A stretch of 64,000 nt of DNA, taken from contig SKRM01000030.1 of NCBI GenBank assembly GCA_007118495.1, positions 1 through 64,000 on the forward strand, in the 5' to 3' direction. Under the pieces are notes generated by a model. It was not told the origin of the DNA and ran no database searches. It worked only from the letters and a program-made list of their open reading frames with translations. The stretch is from Bacteroidales bacterium. GTDB lineage: Bacteria; Bacteroidota; Bacteroidia; Bacteroidales; UBA7960. Positions 16,825 to 24,018 of this stretch are shown here, in pieces (within the stretch, counting starts at the first letter, position 1; each line of letters begins with the position of its first letter). A program made the position numbers and the translations under genes.

Positions 16825-18744
16825 TTATTTATAACTCCGTTCCTTCAATTCAACATATTCAAATTTCAGGGGCTCTTTATGTAATGTGGGTTTTTCTTTT
16901 TTCCCCTTGTACTCCCAGGCTGCCACATAGGCGAAGTTTGCATCATCCCTTTTGGCTTCGCCTGTTTCTGTCTGATGTTCTTCACGGAAATGGGCTCCAC
17001 ATGATTCTTCACGCTGAAGTGCATCTTCACACATAAGGCGTCCAACTTCAAAGAAATCTGCTACTTTGAGTGCTTTTTCCAATTCCTGGTTGTAGTCTCT
17101 GTCACTTCCGGGGATGCAGATGTTGCCCCAGAACTCCTCTTCCAGCTCATCGAGCAGTTTCATGCCTTTTTTCAGGCCTTCAGCATCCCGGCGCATCCCA
17201 CAATGATCCCAAAGTATTTTCCCCAGTCGTTTGTGGAATGATGAGGCAGTTTGTTTGCCCCTGACGGCCATTAATCGCCGAATCCTGTCTTCTACTTCTT
17301 GTTCAGCTTCATCAAATGATGTATGTTCGGTGGGTATGGCCCCTGTTCTGATATCATCTGCCAGATAGTCGCTTATGGTGTTGGGCAGTATGAAGTATCC
17401 ATCACCTGAGCACTGCATCAGCGAACTTGCTCCAAGTCTGTTGGCACCGTGGTCAGAGAAATTGCTTTCACCGATGGCATAGAGGCCGGGTATGGTGGTC
17501 ATCAGATTGTAATCAACCCAAAGCCCTCCCATGGTATAATGACCTGCAGGGTAAATCCGCATGGGTTGTGTGTAAGGGTTGATACCTGTTATTTTTTCAT
17601 ACATTTCAAACAGGTTGCCATATTTATCCTCAATTGCTTTCTTTCCTTGTTTTTCAATAGCATCTTTAAAGTCAAGATAAACTGAAAGACCAGTGTCGCC
17701 TACGCCGTAACCTGCATCGCAGCGTTCTTTGGCCGCTCTGGATGCCACATCACGGGGCACCAGGTTGCCGAAAGCAGGATATCTCCGTTCAAGGTAATAG
17801 TCTCTTTCTGCTTCAGGTATTTCACCTGGATGGCGTTTATCTCCCTTTTCATTCGGTACCCAAACCCTGCCGTCATTTCGCAGTGATTCTGACATTAGGG
17901 TGAGTTTGCACTGATAGTCATTAAGTACCGGAATGCTGGTGGGATGAATTTGAATAAAACTTGGGTTGGCAAAAAGTGCTCCTTTTTTGTGGGCACTCCA
18001 GGCTGCTGACGCATTGCTGCCAAGACCAAGTGTGCTGAGATAAAAGACTGTCCCATAACCACCAGTGGCCAAAACGACAGCGTGGGCTGAGTGCCTTTCA
18101 AGTTCTCCCGTAAGAAGGTTTCTGGTAATGATGCCCCTGGCTTTGCCATCAACGATTACCACATCAAGCATATCTCTTCGTGGAAACAGTTTTACCGTTC
18201 CTTTGGCTATTTGGCGGTTAAGCGATGAATAGGTGCCAAGCAGACATTGTTGTCCGGTTTGCCCCTTGGCATAAAAGGTTCTTGAAACCTGAACGCCCCC
18301 GAACGACCTTGTGTCCAGAGATCCTCCATAGTCTCTTGCAAAAGGCACACCCATAGCGGTAAAATGATCTATTACCTGGTTGCTTACCTCTGCTGCGCGA
18401 TATACATTGGCTTCACGGGCCCTGTAGTCACCACCTTTAACCATATCATGGAACAACCTGTATATAGAGTCATTGTCATTCTTGTAGTTTTTTGCAGCAT
18501 TAATCCCTCCCTGAGCAGCCACAGAATGTGCACGGCGGGGTGAATCCTGAAAACAGAAAACCTTTACCTTATAGCCAAGCTCACCAAGAGAACTGGCTGC
18601 CCCGGCTCCTGCCAGACCCGTACCTACAACAATCACTTCTATTTTTTTCTTGTTGGCAGGGTTAACAAGCCGTAGTCCGGCTTTATACTGACTCCATTTG
18701 TCGGCCAACGGCCCCTGGGGAATTTTTGCATCAAGTTTTTGCAT
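16825..18744 (-). CDS. sdhA: Succinate dehydrogenase/fumarate reductase flavoprotein subunit
   Basis: A 639-residue flavoprotein. The FAD-binding motif is [20 protein letters not shown], and the His that binds FAD covalently is in [11 protein letters not shown] (about residue 73). Active-site regions are present: HPTSIP, the Arg-bearing [18 protein letters not shown], and [11 protein letters not shown]. Length matches the Bacteroidota/Chlorobi SdhA type (about 640 residues). It sits between the cytochrome b and iron-sulfur genes in the order C-A-B. Nothing suggests truncation. Confidence 0.95.
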   Translation of the reverse strand: MQKLDAKIPQGPLADKWSQYKAGLRLVNPANKKKIEVIVVGTGLAGAGAASSLGELGYKVKVFCFQDSPRRAHSVAAQGGINAAKNYKNDNDSIYRLFHDMVKGGDYRAREANVYRAAEVSNQVIDHFTAMGVPFARDYGGSLDTRSFGGVQVSRTFYAKGQTGQQCLLGTYSSLNRQIAKGTVKLFPRRDMLDVVIVDGKARGIITRNLLTGELERHSAHAVVLATGGYGTVFYLSTLGLGSNASAAWSAHKKGALFANPSFIQIHPTSIPVLNDYQCKLTLMSESLRNDGRVWVPNEKGDKRHPGEIPEAERDYYLERRYPAFGNLVPRDVASRAAKERCDAGYGVGDTGLSVYLDFKDAIEKQGKKAIEDKYGNLFEMYEKITGINPYTQPMRIYPAGHYTMGGLWVDYNLMTTIPGLYAIGESNFSDHGANRLGASSLMQCSGDGYFILPNTISDYLADDIRTGAIPTEHTSFDEAEQEVEDRIRRLMAVRGKQTASSFHKRLGKILWDHCGMRRDAEGLKKGMKLLDELEEEFWGNICIPGSDRDYNQELEKALKVADFFEVGRLMCEDALQREESCGAHFREEHQTETGEAKRDDANFAYVAAWEYKGKKEKPTLHKEPLKFEYVELKERSYK

Positions 18745-18769
18745 TGCACCTATAATTAATTATTGTAAA

Positions 18770-19444
18770 TCATGCTTGGTAGAAAAAAAGGAAGTAGACA
18801 GGAATAATGGCGAAACCAACACTTATTGCGATGGCATAGATGGTACCAATAACCTTGATCGCCGGTGTATATTTTGGGTGGTTAATTCCAAGTGATTGGA
18901 AGGATGACTGAAAAGCATGTTTCAGGTGGAAGCCCAGGAATATGAATGATACAAAATAAATGGCCGAATACCAAGGGTTTCTGAACAATACTACTGCCAT
19001 GGAAAAAAAGTCATGCTTGCTGTCTGCGTATTCTGGTGTGGCGACCCATCCCAGCTTGATAAAGTAGAAATTGATCAGGTGTATGACCAGAAAAATAAAT
19101 ATGATAACCCCGGTATGAAACATGAACCTTGAAAAAGCCGATGTTTCAGTCTGGATTGATTTGTGGTAGCCTACGGGCCTTGCCCTGTAGTTGTACAATT
19201 GCAGCAATACTCCGATGATAATATGGATGAGAAATGCGGCAAACAGAATGTATTCAGCGATTTTAATGCCGGGGTTGGCTGTCAGGAACGCTACGGCACG
19301 CTGAAAAGATTCACCTCCGTCTCCGGCCAGCATCAGCAGGTTGGTAGCCAGGTGAAATATCAGGAAAAGCATCAGAAACATACCCGCAAGGGCCATGACG
19401 TACTTTTGGCTGAGTGATGAGAGATTTAAAAAAGGCTTCTTCAT
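18770..19444 (-). CDS. sdhC: Succinate dehydrogenase/fumarate reductase cytochrome b subunit
   Basis: A 224-residue membrane anchor with five hydrophobic helices, the single-subunit haem b type used by Bacteroidota and epsilonproteobacterial-like complexes. Several helix histidines can ligate haem, including those in LIFHLATN, FLIHIIIG, VIHLINFYF and GFHLKHAF. It anchors SdhA/SdhB and carries the menaquinone site. It is the first gene of the operon, with a well-formed promoter about 50 bp upstream and sdhA starting 26 bp after its stop. Confidence 0.93.
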   Translation of the reverse strand: MKKPFLNLSSLSQKYVMALAGMFLMLFLIFHLATNLLMLAGDGGESFQRAVAFLTANPGIKIAEYILFAAFLIHIIIGVLLQLYNYRARPVGYHKSIQTETSAFSRFMFHTGVIIFIFLVIHLINFYFIKLGWVATPEYADSKHDFFSMAVVLFRNPWYSAIYFVSFIFLGFHLKHAFQSSFQSLGINHPKYTPAIKVIGTIYAIAISVGFAIIPVYFLFFYQA

Positions 19445-19494
19445 GGGCTCAACTTAAACTGTTTGCGAATGGAAATATAGACATAGGATTCAAA

Positions 19495-19526
19495 CAAATG
19501 TATGTTATACGGTTGTATTTTCCAAA
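19495..19526 (-). promoter_or_regulatory. sdhCAB promoter
   Basis: On the minus strand a -33 TTTG (complement of 19523-19526) is separated by 20 bp from a perfect -7 box TACATTTG (complement of 19495-19502). The expected start is near 19488, giving a leader of about 45 nt before sdhC. This is one of the best matches to the Bacteroidota consensus in the window. Confidence 0.7.
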
Positions 19527-19652
19527 GTTGTCTATTTATTTGAAATCTTTATAAATAATTATGTTCATGGAAAAAACACCTGCATATGTCGAGAAAATGG
19601 TTGCTCAATCTAAGTTTTGGCTCAGGTAAGGCCAGATCTGATCGTAATGTTG

Positions 19653-19660
19653 TATTTTTG
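19653..19660 (+). promoter_or_regulatory. Candidate -7 box for the Xaa-Pro aminopeptidase gene
   Basis: TATTTTTG matches TAnnTTTG and would give a leader of about 54 nt. No TTTG is found at the expected -33 distance. The divergent region to sdhC (19445-19720) otherwise holds only a 22-codon open frame at 19561-19629 that I cannot support as a gene. Confidence 0.4.
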
Positions 19661-19720
19661 AAGTGAAGTATACCCATCGAACATGGCACAAGAAATAATA
19701 AACCCATAAATAGTAAAAAT

Positions 19721-21106
19721 ATGTTTGATCAGAAAACTTACAGTAACCGCCGCACCAGGCTCATTGAGCAGCTTGGCGAAGGATTGGTACTGATACTTGG
19801 AAACGTTGATGTACCCATGAACTACCGGAGTAATACTTACCGTTTCAGGCAGGATAGCAATTTTTTATATTTTTTCGGGCTTGATCAGCAGGGGCTTGCA
19901 GGTCTGATTGATGTGGAGAGTGGAGAGGAAATTTTATTCGGCAACGATGTTACCCTCGATGATATTATCTGGATGGGGCCACAACCCCTGATGTCTGAAA
20001 GGGCGTCAATGGTCGGAGTTGGCCGGAGTGAACCATTTGACCGCCTGGCAGACAAGCTGTCTGCAGCAAAGGCAAAAGGCCGGAAAATCCACTTTCTGCC
20101 CCCATATCGTGCTGAGAATAAGCTCCTGCTCGATCAACTACTTGGGATAAACCCCTCAAAACAACAGGAAAATGCGTCAGTTGAATTGATCAAAGCAGTG
20201 ATCAGCCTGAGATCTGTGAAAGAACAGCAGGAAATTGATGAAATTGAAAGGGCTGCAGAGGTTGCTTTCCTGATGCATACAACCGCCATGAAAATGGCCC
20301 GACCTGGAGCGTTGGAGCATGATATTGCTGGTGTTGTTGAAGGCATCGCAATTGCTGGTGGGGGTATGTTATCGTTTCCGTTGATCCTCTCGGTGAGGGG
20401 AGAAACCCTGCATAACCACTCCCATGACAATAAGCTTGAAAAAGGGCAGCTGCTGTTGGTCGATGGTGGTGCTGAGACGGCCATGCATTATGCCACTGAC
20501 CACACACGCACTTTTCCCGTTGGAGGAAAGTTTACACAACGGCAAAAAGAAATGTATGAAATAGTACTCAATGCCCAGATTCGTGCAATAAATGAAATAA
20601 AGCCAGGAGTAGCATTCAGAGATATACATTTGCTGGCGGCCAGGACTATTGCCCAGGGGCTAAAAACAATTGGCCTGATGAAAGGGGATATCGACAGCGC
20701 CGTTGACCAGGGAGCTCACGCACTTTTTATGCCCCATGGGCTTGGTCATATGATGGGCCTGGATGTACATGATATGGAAGACCTGGGTGAAGATTATGTC
20801 GGGTATGATGAAGAAATAAAAAGATCAAGCTTGTTTGGAACAGGTTTTTTGAGGTTGGGGCGCAGGTTACAGCAAGGTTTTGTGCTAACGGTTGAACCTG
20901 GTATATACTTTATTCCTGCCCTGGTAGAAAAATGGGAGCAAGAAAAAAAGTTTACTGGGTTTATTGACTATGATAAAGTCAAGAGTTATCTTGGCTTTGG
21001 TGGAATTCGAATTGAAGATGACGTGCTTGTCACAGAAAATAGTTTCAGGGTCCTTGGTCGCCCCATACCCAAAACAGTTGAGGACATTGAGTCAATGATA
21101 CACTAG
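19721..21106 (+). CDS. pepP: Xaa-Pro aminopeptidase (M24B)
   Basis: A 461-residue cytoplasmic metallopeptidase that removes N-terminal residues preceding proline. The creatinase-like N-terminal domain (with FRQDSNFLYFFG) is followed by the pita-bread catalytic domain. All five dinuclear-metal ligands are visible: Asp in LLLVDGGAE, Asp in YATDHTRTF, His in HGLGHMMGLDVHD, Glu in TVEPGIYF and Glu in GGIRIEDDVLV. Length is normal for PepP. No intrinsic terminator in its own direction follows; the next gene is convergent. Confidence 0.92.
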   Translation: MFDQKTYSNRRTRLIEQLGEGLVLILGNVDVPMNYRSNTYRFRQDSNFLYFFGLDQQGLAGLIDVESGEEILFGNDVTLDDIIWMGPQPLMSERASMVGVGRSEPFDRLADKLSAAKAKGRKIHFLPPYRAENKLLLDQLLGINPSKQQENASVELIKAVISLRSVKEQQEIDEIERAAEVAFLMHTTAMKMARPGALEHDIAGVVEGIAIAGGGMLSFPLILSVRGETLHNHSHDNKLEKGQLLLVDGGAETAMHYATDHTRTFPVGGKFTQRQKEMYEIVLNAQIRAINEIKPGVAFRDIHLLAARTIAQGLKTIGLMKGDIDSAVDQGAHALFMPHGLGHMMGLDVHDMEDLGEDYVGYDEEIKRSSLFGTGFLRLGRRLQQGFVLTVEPGIYFIPALVEKWEQEKKFTGFIDYDKVKSYLGFGGIRIEDDVLVTENSFRVLGRPIPKTVEDIESMIH

Positions 21107-21115
21107 GTATGGCAT

Positions 21116-21148
21116 AAAAAAACCCCGGAGCAATCAATTACTCCGGGG
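21116..21148 (-). terminator. Strong minus-strand terminator after a Trp-rich minileader
   Basis: An 8-bp GC stem, CCCCGGAG (21123-21130) with CTCCGGGG (21141-21148), has a 10-nt loop and seven U on the minus strand (complement of 21116-21122). It points toward the 3' end of pepP, so it stops minus-strand transcripts coming from the metB-like side or from a small RNA. The stem is preceded on that strand by a short open frame rich in Trp. Confidence 0.8.
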
Positions 21149-21178
21149 CCACCAATCAACTAACCAAAACAACAACAT
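21134..21178 (-). other. Trp-rich 14-codon open frame (attenuator-like leader peptide)
   Basis: The minus strand reads MLLFWLVDWWPRSN then TGA, with three Trp codons, two of them adjacent. The stop codon falls in the loop of the terminator hairpin at 21123-21148. An upstream hairpin (GCCCG/CGGGC, about 21193-21210) could pair alternatively with the Trp-codon stretch. This is the architecture of a trp attenuator, yet no tryptophan gene lies downstream: only the antisense end of pepP. It may be chance, a relic, or a small RNA. Translation is not demonstrated. Confidence 0.3.
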
Positions 21179-21309
21179 GAATTTTATTGGGTGCCCGCAG
21201 TTTTACGGGCATTCAAGCCGTTTCTAATTATAACTCAAATCTCGGGATTTTGTTTTTGAATAAAATAAAAAAAAACATAAAATATGTTAACCAGCCAGAT
21301 GGTAGAAAT

Positions 21310-21367
21310 AAAAAAACCGCCCGGACTGTGATTAAACCCCAAAACACCGAATGATTGCCCGGGCGGT
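21310..21367 (-). terminator. Terminator of the methionine gamma-lyase-like gene
   Basis: A 9-bp stem, ACCGCCCGG (21316-21324) with CCGGGCGGT (21359-21367), has a long 34-nt loop and seven U on the minus strand (complement of 21310-21316). It lies 32 bp after the stop codon of the PLP enzyme gene. The long loop is unusual but the arms are perfect. Confidence 0.75.
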
Positions 21368-21398
21368 GAAAAACAAAACAGACTGGTTAATGAAAAAG

Positions 21399-22598
21399 TC
21401 AGACCAAACCCAATGTATTTAGGCATTTTTCAATTCTTTCCCAGCTTCGCTCAATATCCTGGTCAAGACCAACTGAGAACCTGATAAGCCCCTCAGATAA
21501 ACCCATATCCTTCTGAACATCCTCAGGCACCTCGCTTGAAGTGCTTTTTCCTGAATTACTGAACAGGGTCTTGAAGTACCCAAGGCTTACTGCCAGATAG
21601 CCGATCCCTTCTTGCTGCATCTTTTCCATCAGCTCAGACGCTTTTTCACTTGTGGTAAGATCAATGGCGATCATACCCCCAAAGCCAAAATCAGGGTGCA
21701 TGAGTTGTTTCATCAATTCATGTTGTGGGTGGGATGTGAGCCCTGGGTAAATGGTGCGTAAACCGGCTTGCTCAAATTTGCGGGCAAGGTACAAGGCATT
21801 TTGGCTATGTTGTTTCATCCGGATATGCAAGGTGTGAAGGTTCTTGTGAATGCTTGACGAACGCATGGGGTCAAGCACAGGGCCAAGCAACATGGCCGAA
21901 CCTGTATTCACATCGGCAAGTGCATTAATGAATGCAGCATCGGCACAAATAGCTCCTGCCACGCAGTCATTCTTGCCGTTTACAAATTTTGTAAGACTAT
22001 AAACCACAATGTGTGCCCCCATTTCAGCTGGTGCAATGACCATGGGCGTAAAGGTATTATCGACAACCAGTTTAATGTTGTGTTTATTTGCAATATCAGC
22101 GAGTACCGGAAGGTCAGAAATCTGCAATAGCGGATTGGTCATTGACTCGGTATAGATCATTCTGGTTTCAGGCCTGATGGCATTCTCAACCTCAGCAGGT
22201 TTGGTTATGTCAACAAAGCTGACTTCAATACCAAACTTCTTCAGGTAATTGGCCATGAATGCAAACGTACCGCCATAGGTGGTAATGCTTGAAACGATAT
22301 GATCACCGGTATTGCAAAGCTGTAAGATTACAGACGTAATGGCTCCCATACCCGAAGCTGTGACCCATGCACTTTCCGTTCCTTCCATTGCGGCCAGGGC
22401 ATCGGCCAGATATTTATTTGATGGATTCCAGTGACGGGAATAGAGAAAACAACCTTCTTGTTCACCGTGAAAGGTATCTACCATGGTTTTTGCTTCCATA
22501 AATGTATAGGTGGCAGAATCAGTGATGGATGGATTAACATCACCGAATTCACCAAATTGCAGCAAATCCTGGATTTTTGATGCGGGATCGGTTTTCAT
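21399..22598 (-). CDS. Cys/Met-metabolism PLP enzyme, probable methionine gamma-lyase
   Basis: A 399-residue fold-type I PLP enzyme of the Cys/Met metabolism family. The Schiff-base lysine is in YSLTKFVNGKND (Lys 204), the Asp that holds the pyridine nitrogen is in VVDNTF (Asp 180), and the phosphate-binding region includes YSRHWNPS and ASGMGA. The family includes methionine gamma-lyase, cystathionine gamma-synthase/lyase and O-acetylhomoserine sulfhydrylase; the sequence alone does not separate them. The divergent Lrp/AsnC-type regulator next door favours an amino-acid-responsive catabolic enzyme such as methionine gamma-lyase. Both genes have -7 boxes flanking a shared palindrome. Confidence 0.85.
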   Translation of the reverse strand: MKTDPASKIQDLLQFGEFGDVNPSITDSATYTFMEAKTMVDTFHGEQEGCFLYSRHWNPSNKYLADALAAMEGTESAWVTASGMGAITSVILQLCNTGDHIVSSITTYGGTFAFMANYLKKFGIEVSFVDITKPAEVENAIRPETRMIYTESMTNPLLQISDLPVLADIANKHNIKLVVDNTFTPMVIAPAEMGAHIVVYSLTKFVNGKNDCVAGAICADAAFINALADVNTGSAMLLGPVLDPMRSSSIHKNLHTLHIRMKQHSQNALYLARKFEQAGLRTIYPGLTSHPQHELMKQLMHPDFGFGGMIAIDLTTSEKASELMEKMQQEGIGYLAVSLGYFKTLFSNSGKSTSSEVPEDVQKDMGLSEGLIRFSVGLDQDIERSWERIEKCLNTLGLV

Positions 22599-22643
22599 GA
22601 TATGGCCTTTTAATGGGTGTAGGATGTGTCTGTTTTAACAAGG

Positions 22644-22651
22644 CAAAAATA
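22644..22651 (-). promoter_or_regulatory. -7 box of the methionine gamma-lyase-like gene
   Basis: The minus strand reads TATTTTTG, a full TAnnTTTG match; the expected start is near 22637, leaving a leader of about 38 nt. No clear -33 TTTG is present, which would fit an activator-dependent promoter. Confidence 0.5.
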
Positions 22652-22685
22652 TTAATTTTTTCCGAATGCGGTCCTTATTGAAAGA

Positions 22686-22702
22686 GAATATTTTTAATAT
22701 TC
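22686..22702. promoter_or_regulatory. Perfect palindrome midway between the divergent promoters (candidate Lrp/AsnC operator)
   Basis: GAATATT-TTT-AATATTC is a perfect 7-3-7 inverted repeat, AT-rich like known Lrp/AsnC sites. Its centre lies about 56-57 bp from each of the two predicted transcription starts (near 22637 on minus and 22750 on plus). A single site placed symmetrically could control both genes. Recognition by the adjacent regulator is inferred. Confidence 0.55.
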
Positions 22703-22735
22703 CAGATTGAGTTACAAAATGTAAGTAAAATGCGT

Positions 22736-22743
22736 TATTTTTG
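22736..22743 (+). promoter_or_regulatory. -7 box of the Lrp/AsnC-type gene
   Basis: TATTTTTG is a full match to TAnnTTTG, with the expected start near 22750 and a leader of about 21 nt. As for the divergent gene, a good -33 element is lacking. Confidence 0.5.
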
Positions 22744-22770
22744 TAAAATATTTAGAAAAACAATCATTTT

Positions 22771-23265
22771 ATGGAAAAAGGCTTTCAGATTGACAGTATA
22801 GACAGGCAGATTCTGGATATCCTGTCCAGGAACGCCCGGATGCCTTATCTTGAAGTAGCCAGGATGGTCGGTATCAGTGGTGCTGCCGTGCACCAGCGGG
22901 TGCAGAAAATGCATGATGCAGGGGTGATCAACGGGTCACATTTTTATTTGAATCCCAAAGGACTTGGATATACAACCTGCGCATTTATTGGCATTCAGGT
23001 AAGTCTGACATCAACCATGACCCACGAAAAGGTGTATTCAAAAATCAGTGAAATTCCTGAGATTGTTGAATGTCATCACATAAGCGGAAAGTACTCGTTA
23101 TTTGTGAAGATATTTACCAAATGCAATGAACACCTCAAGAAGATCATTGTTGAGCAGATCCAGACCATTCCTGGTGTAAATGCTACAGAAACCTATATCT
23201 CACTTGAAAAAGGATTTCAGCGCCAGCTGCCTGTAAAAGAAGGAAATGTTCTGCATTACGATTAG
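22771..23265 (+). CDS. Lrp/AsnC-family transcriptional regulator
   Basis: A 164-residue feast/famine regulator. The N-terminal helix-turn-helix runs from IDRQILDILSRNARMP through VARMVGISGAAVHQRVQKM, and the C-terminal RAM (ligand-binding) domain includes IPEIVECHHISGKYSLFVKI and IPGVNATETYISLE. Such proteins form octamers that wrap DNA and respond to amino acids. It is divergent from a methionine gamma-lyase-like gene, with a perfect palindrome between them; control of that gene and of itself is the natural hypothesis. The effector is probably an amino acid, possibly methionine. Confidence 0.92.
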   Translation: MEKGFQIDSIDRQILDILSRNARMPYLEVARMVGISGAAVHQRVQKMHDAGVINGSHFYLNPKGLGYTTCAFIGIQVSLTSTMTHEKVYSKISEIPEIVECHHISGKYSLFVKIFTKCNEHLKKIIVEQIQTIPGVNATETYISLEKGFQRQLPVKEGNVLHYD

Positions 23266-23376
23266 GGTCTTTTGTACATTGTTAAGCAAACAGCCAAATG
23301 TAAACATATCCGACACCCAATTCTATCAAAAAACCATCTAACCCATAAACCAACAAACCTCAAAACCATACAAACT

Positions 23377-23985
23377 ATGTTTACCGGAATTATTGAAACA
23401 ACCGGAAAGGTTGTAAAGATTGAGAAAGACAGGGGGAACATTCATTTTACCATCGAAGTACCCATTGCCAGCGAACTGAAGATTGATCAGAGTATTGCAC
23501 ACGATGGTGTATGTCTTACCACGGTGCATGTAGACAAGGAAAAAAACCAGTATACACTCACGGCCATACAAGAAACCCTTGATAAGACAAATATGCGCAC
23601 CTGGGAGGTTGGCTATGAAGTAAACCTCGAAAGATGTATGCGGGCAGATGATCGCCTTGATGGCCACATTGTGCAGGGACATGTTGACCAGACTGCTGTT
23701 TGCACCAGGGTTGAAGAACTCGATGGCAGCTGGAAGTTTTACTTTGAATACGACCCGGGTCCGAAAAATATTACTGTTGATAAAGGCTCCATTTCTGTTA
23801 ACGGCGTAAGTCTTACCGTGGTTGATTCAGAACCCAATATGTTCTCTGTGGCGATTATACCTTACACCTATGATGTGACCAATTTCAGAAACTTTAAACC
23901 GGGTTCTGTTGTGAACCTCGAATTTGATGTGATTGGTAAATATGTAGCCCGCTTGCTTGAACTGCATTTCAAAGCACAGAAATAA
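23377..23985 (+). CDS. ribE: Riboflavin synthase alpha chain
   Basis: A 202-residue riboflavin synthase that dismutates two 6,7-dimethyl-8-ribityllumazines to riboflavin. It begins with the family's invariant MFTGIIE, which decides the start at 23377; an upstream ATG at 23272 would add 35 implausible residues. Two lumazine-binding repeats are seen, the first with a DGVCLTV-like segment (DGVCLTT) and the second with SISVNGVSLTVV. DGHIVQGHVD is the conserved junction motif. No FMN riboswitch is visible in the 111 bp upstream. It may be co-transcribed with the regulator gene. A bidirectional terminator follows directly. Confidence 0.94.
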   Translation: MFTGIIETTGKVVKIEKDRGNIHFTIEVPIASELKIDQSIAHDGVCLTTVHVDKEKNQYTLTAIQETLDKTNMRTWEVGYEVNLERCMRADDRLDGHIVQGHVDQTAVCTRVEELDGSWKFYFEYDPGPKNITVDKGSISVNGVSLTVVDSEPNMFSVAIIPYTYDVTNFRNFKPGSVVNLEFDVIGKYVARLLELHFKAQK

Positions 23986-24016
23986 AAAAAACCGGGGTCA
24001 TCGCCCCGGTTTTTTT
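23984..24016. terminator. Bidirectional terminator between ribE and the M3 peptidase gene
   Basis: A stem of CCGGGG (23992-23997) with CCCCGG (24004-24009) is flanked by eight A on the left and seven T on the right. The A/T runs extend the pairing and provide a U-tract in either direction, serving both convergent genes. Confidence 0.9.
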
Positions 24017-24018
24017 GC

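Noticed and set aside
21235-21426. Minus-strand 63-codon frame running out of the methionine gamma-lyase gene
   Set aside because: It begins within the lyase gene and runs straight through the terminator hairpin.
23266-23376. FMN riboswitch before riboflavin synthase
   Set aside because: The 111-bp leader lacks the conserved RFN-element core sequences and is too short for the full element.
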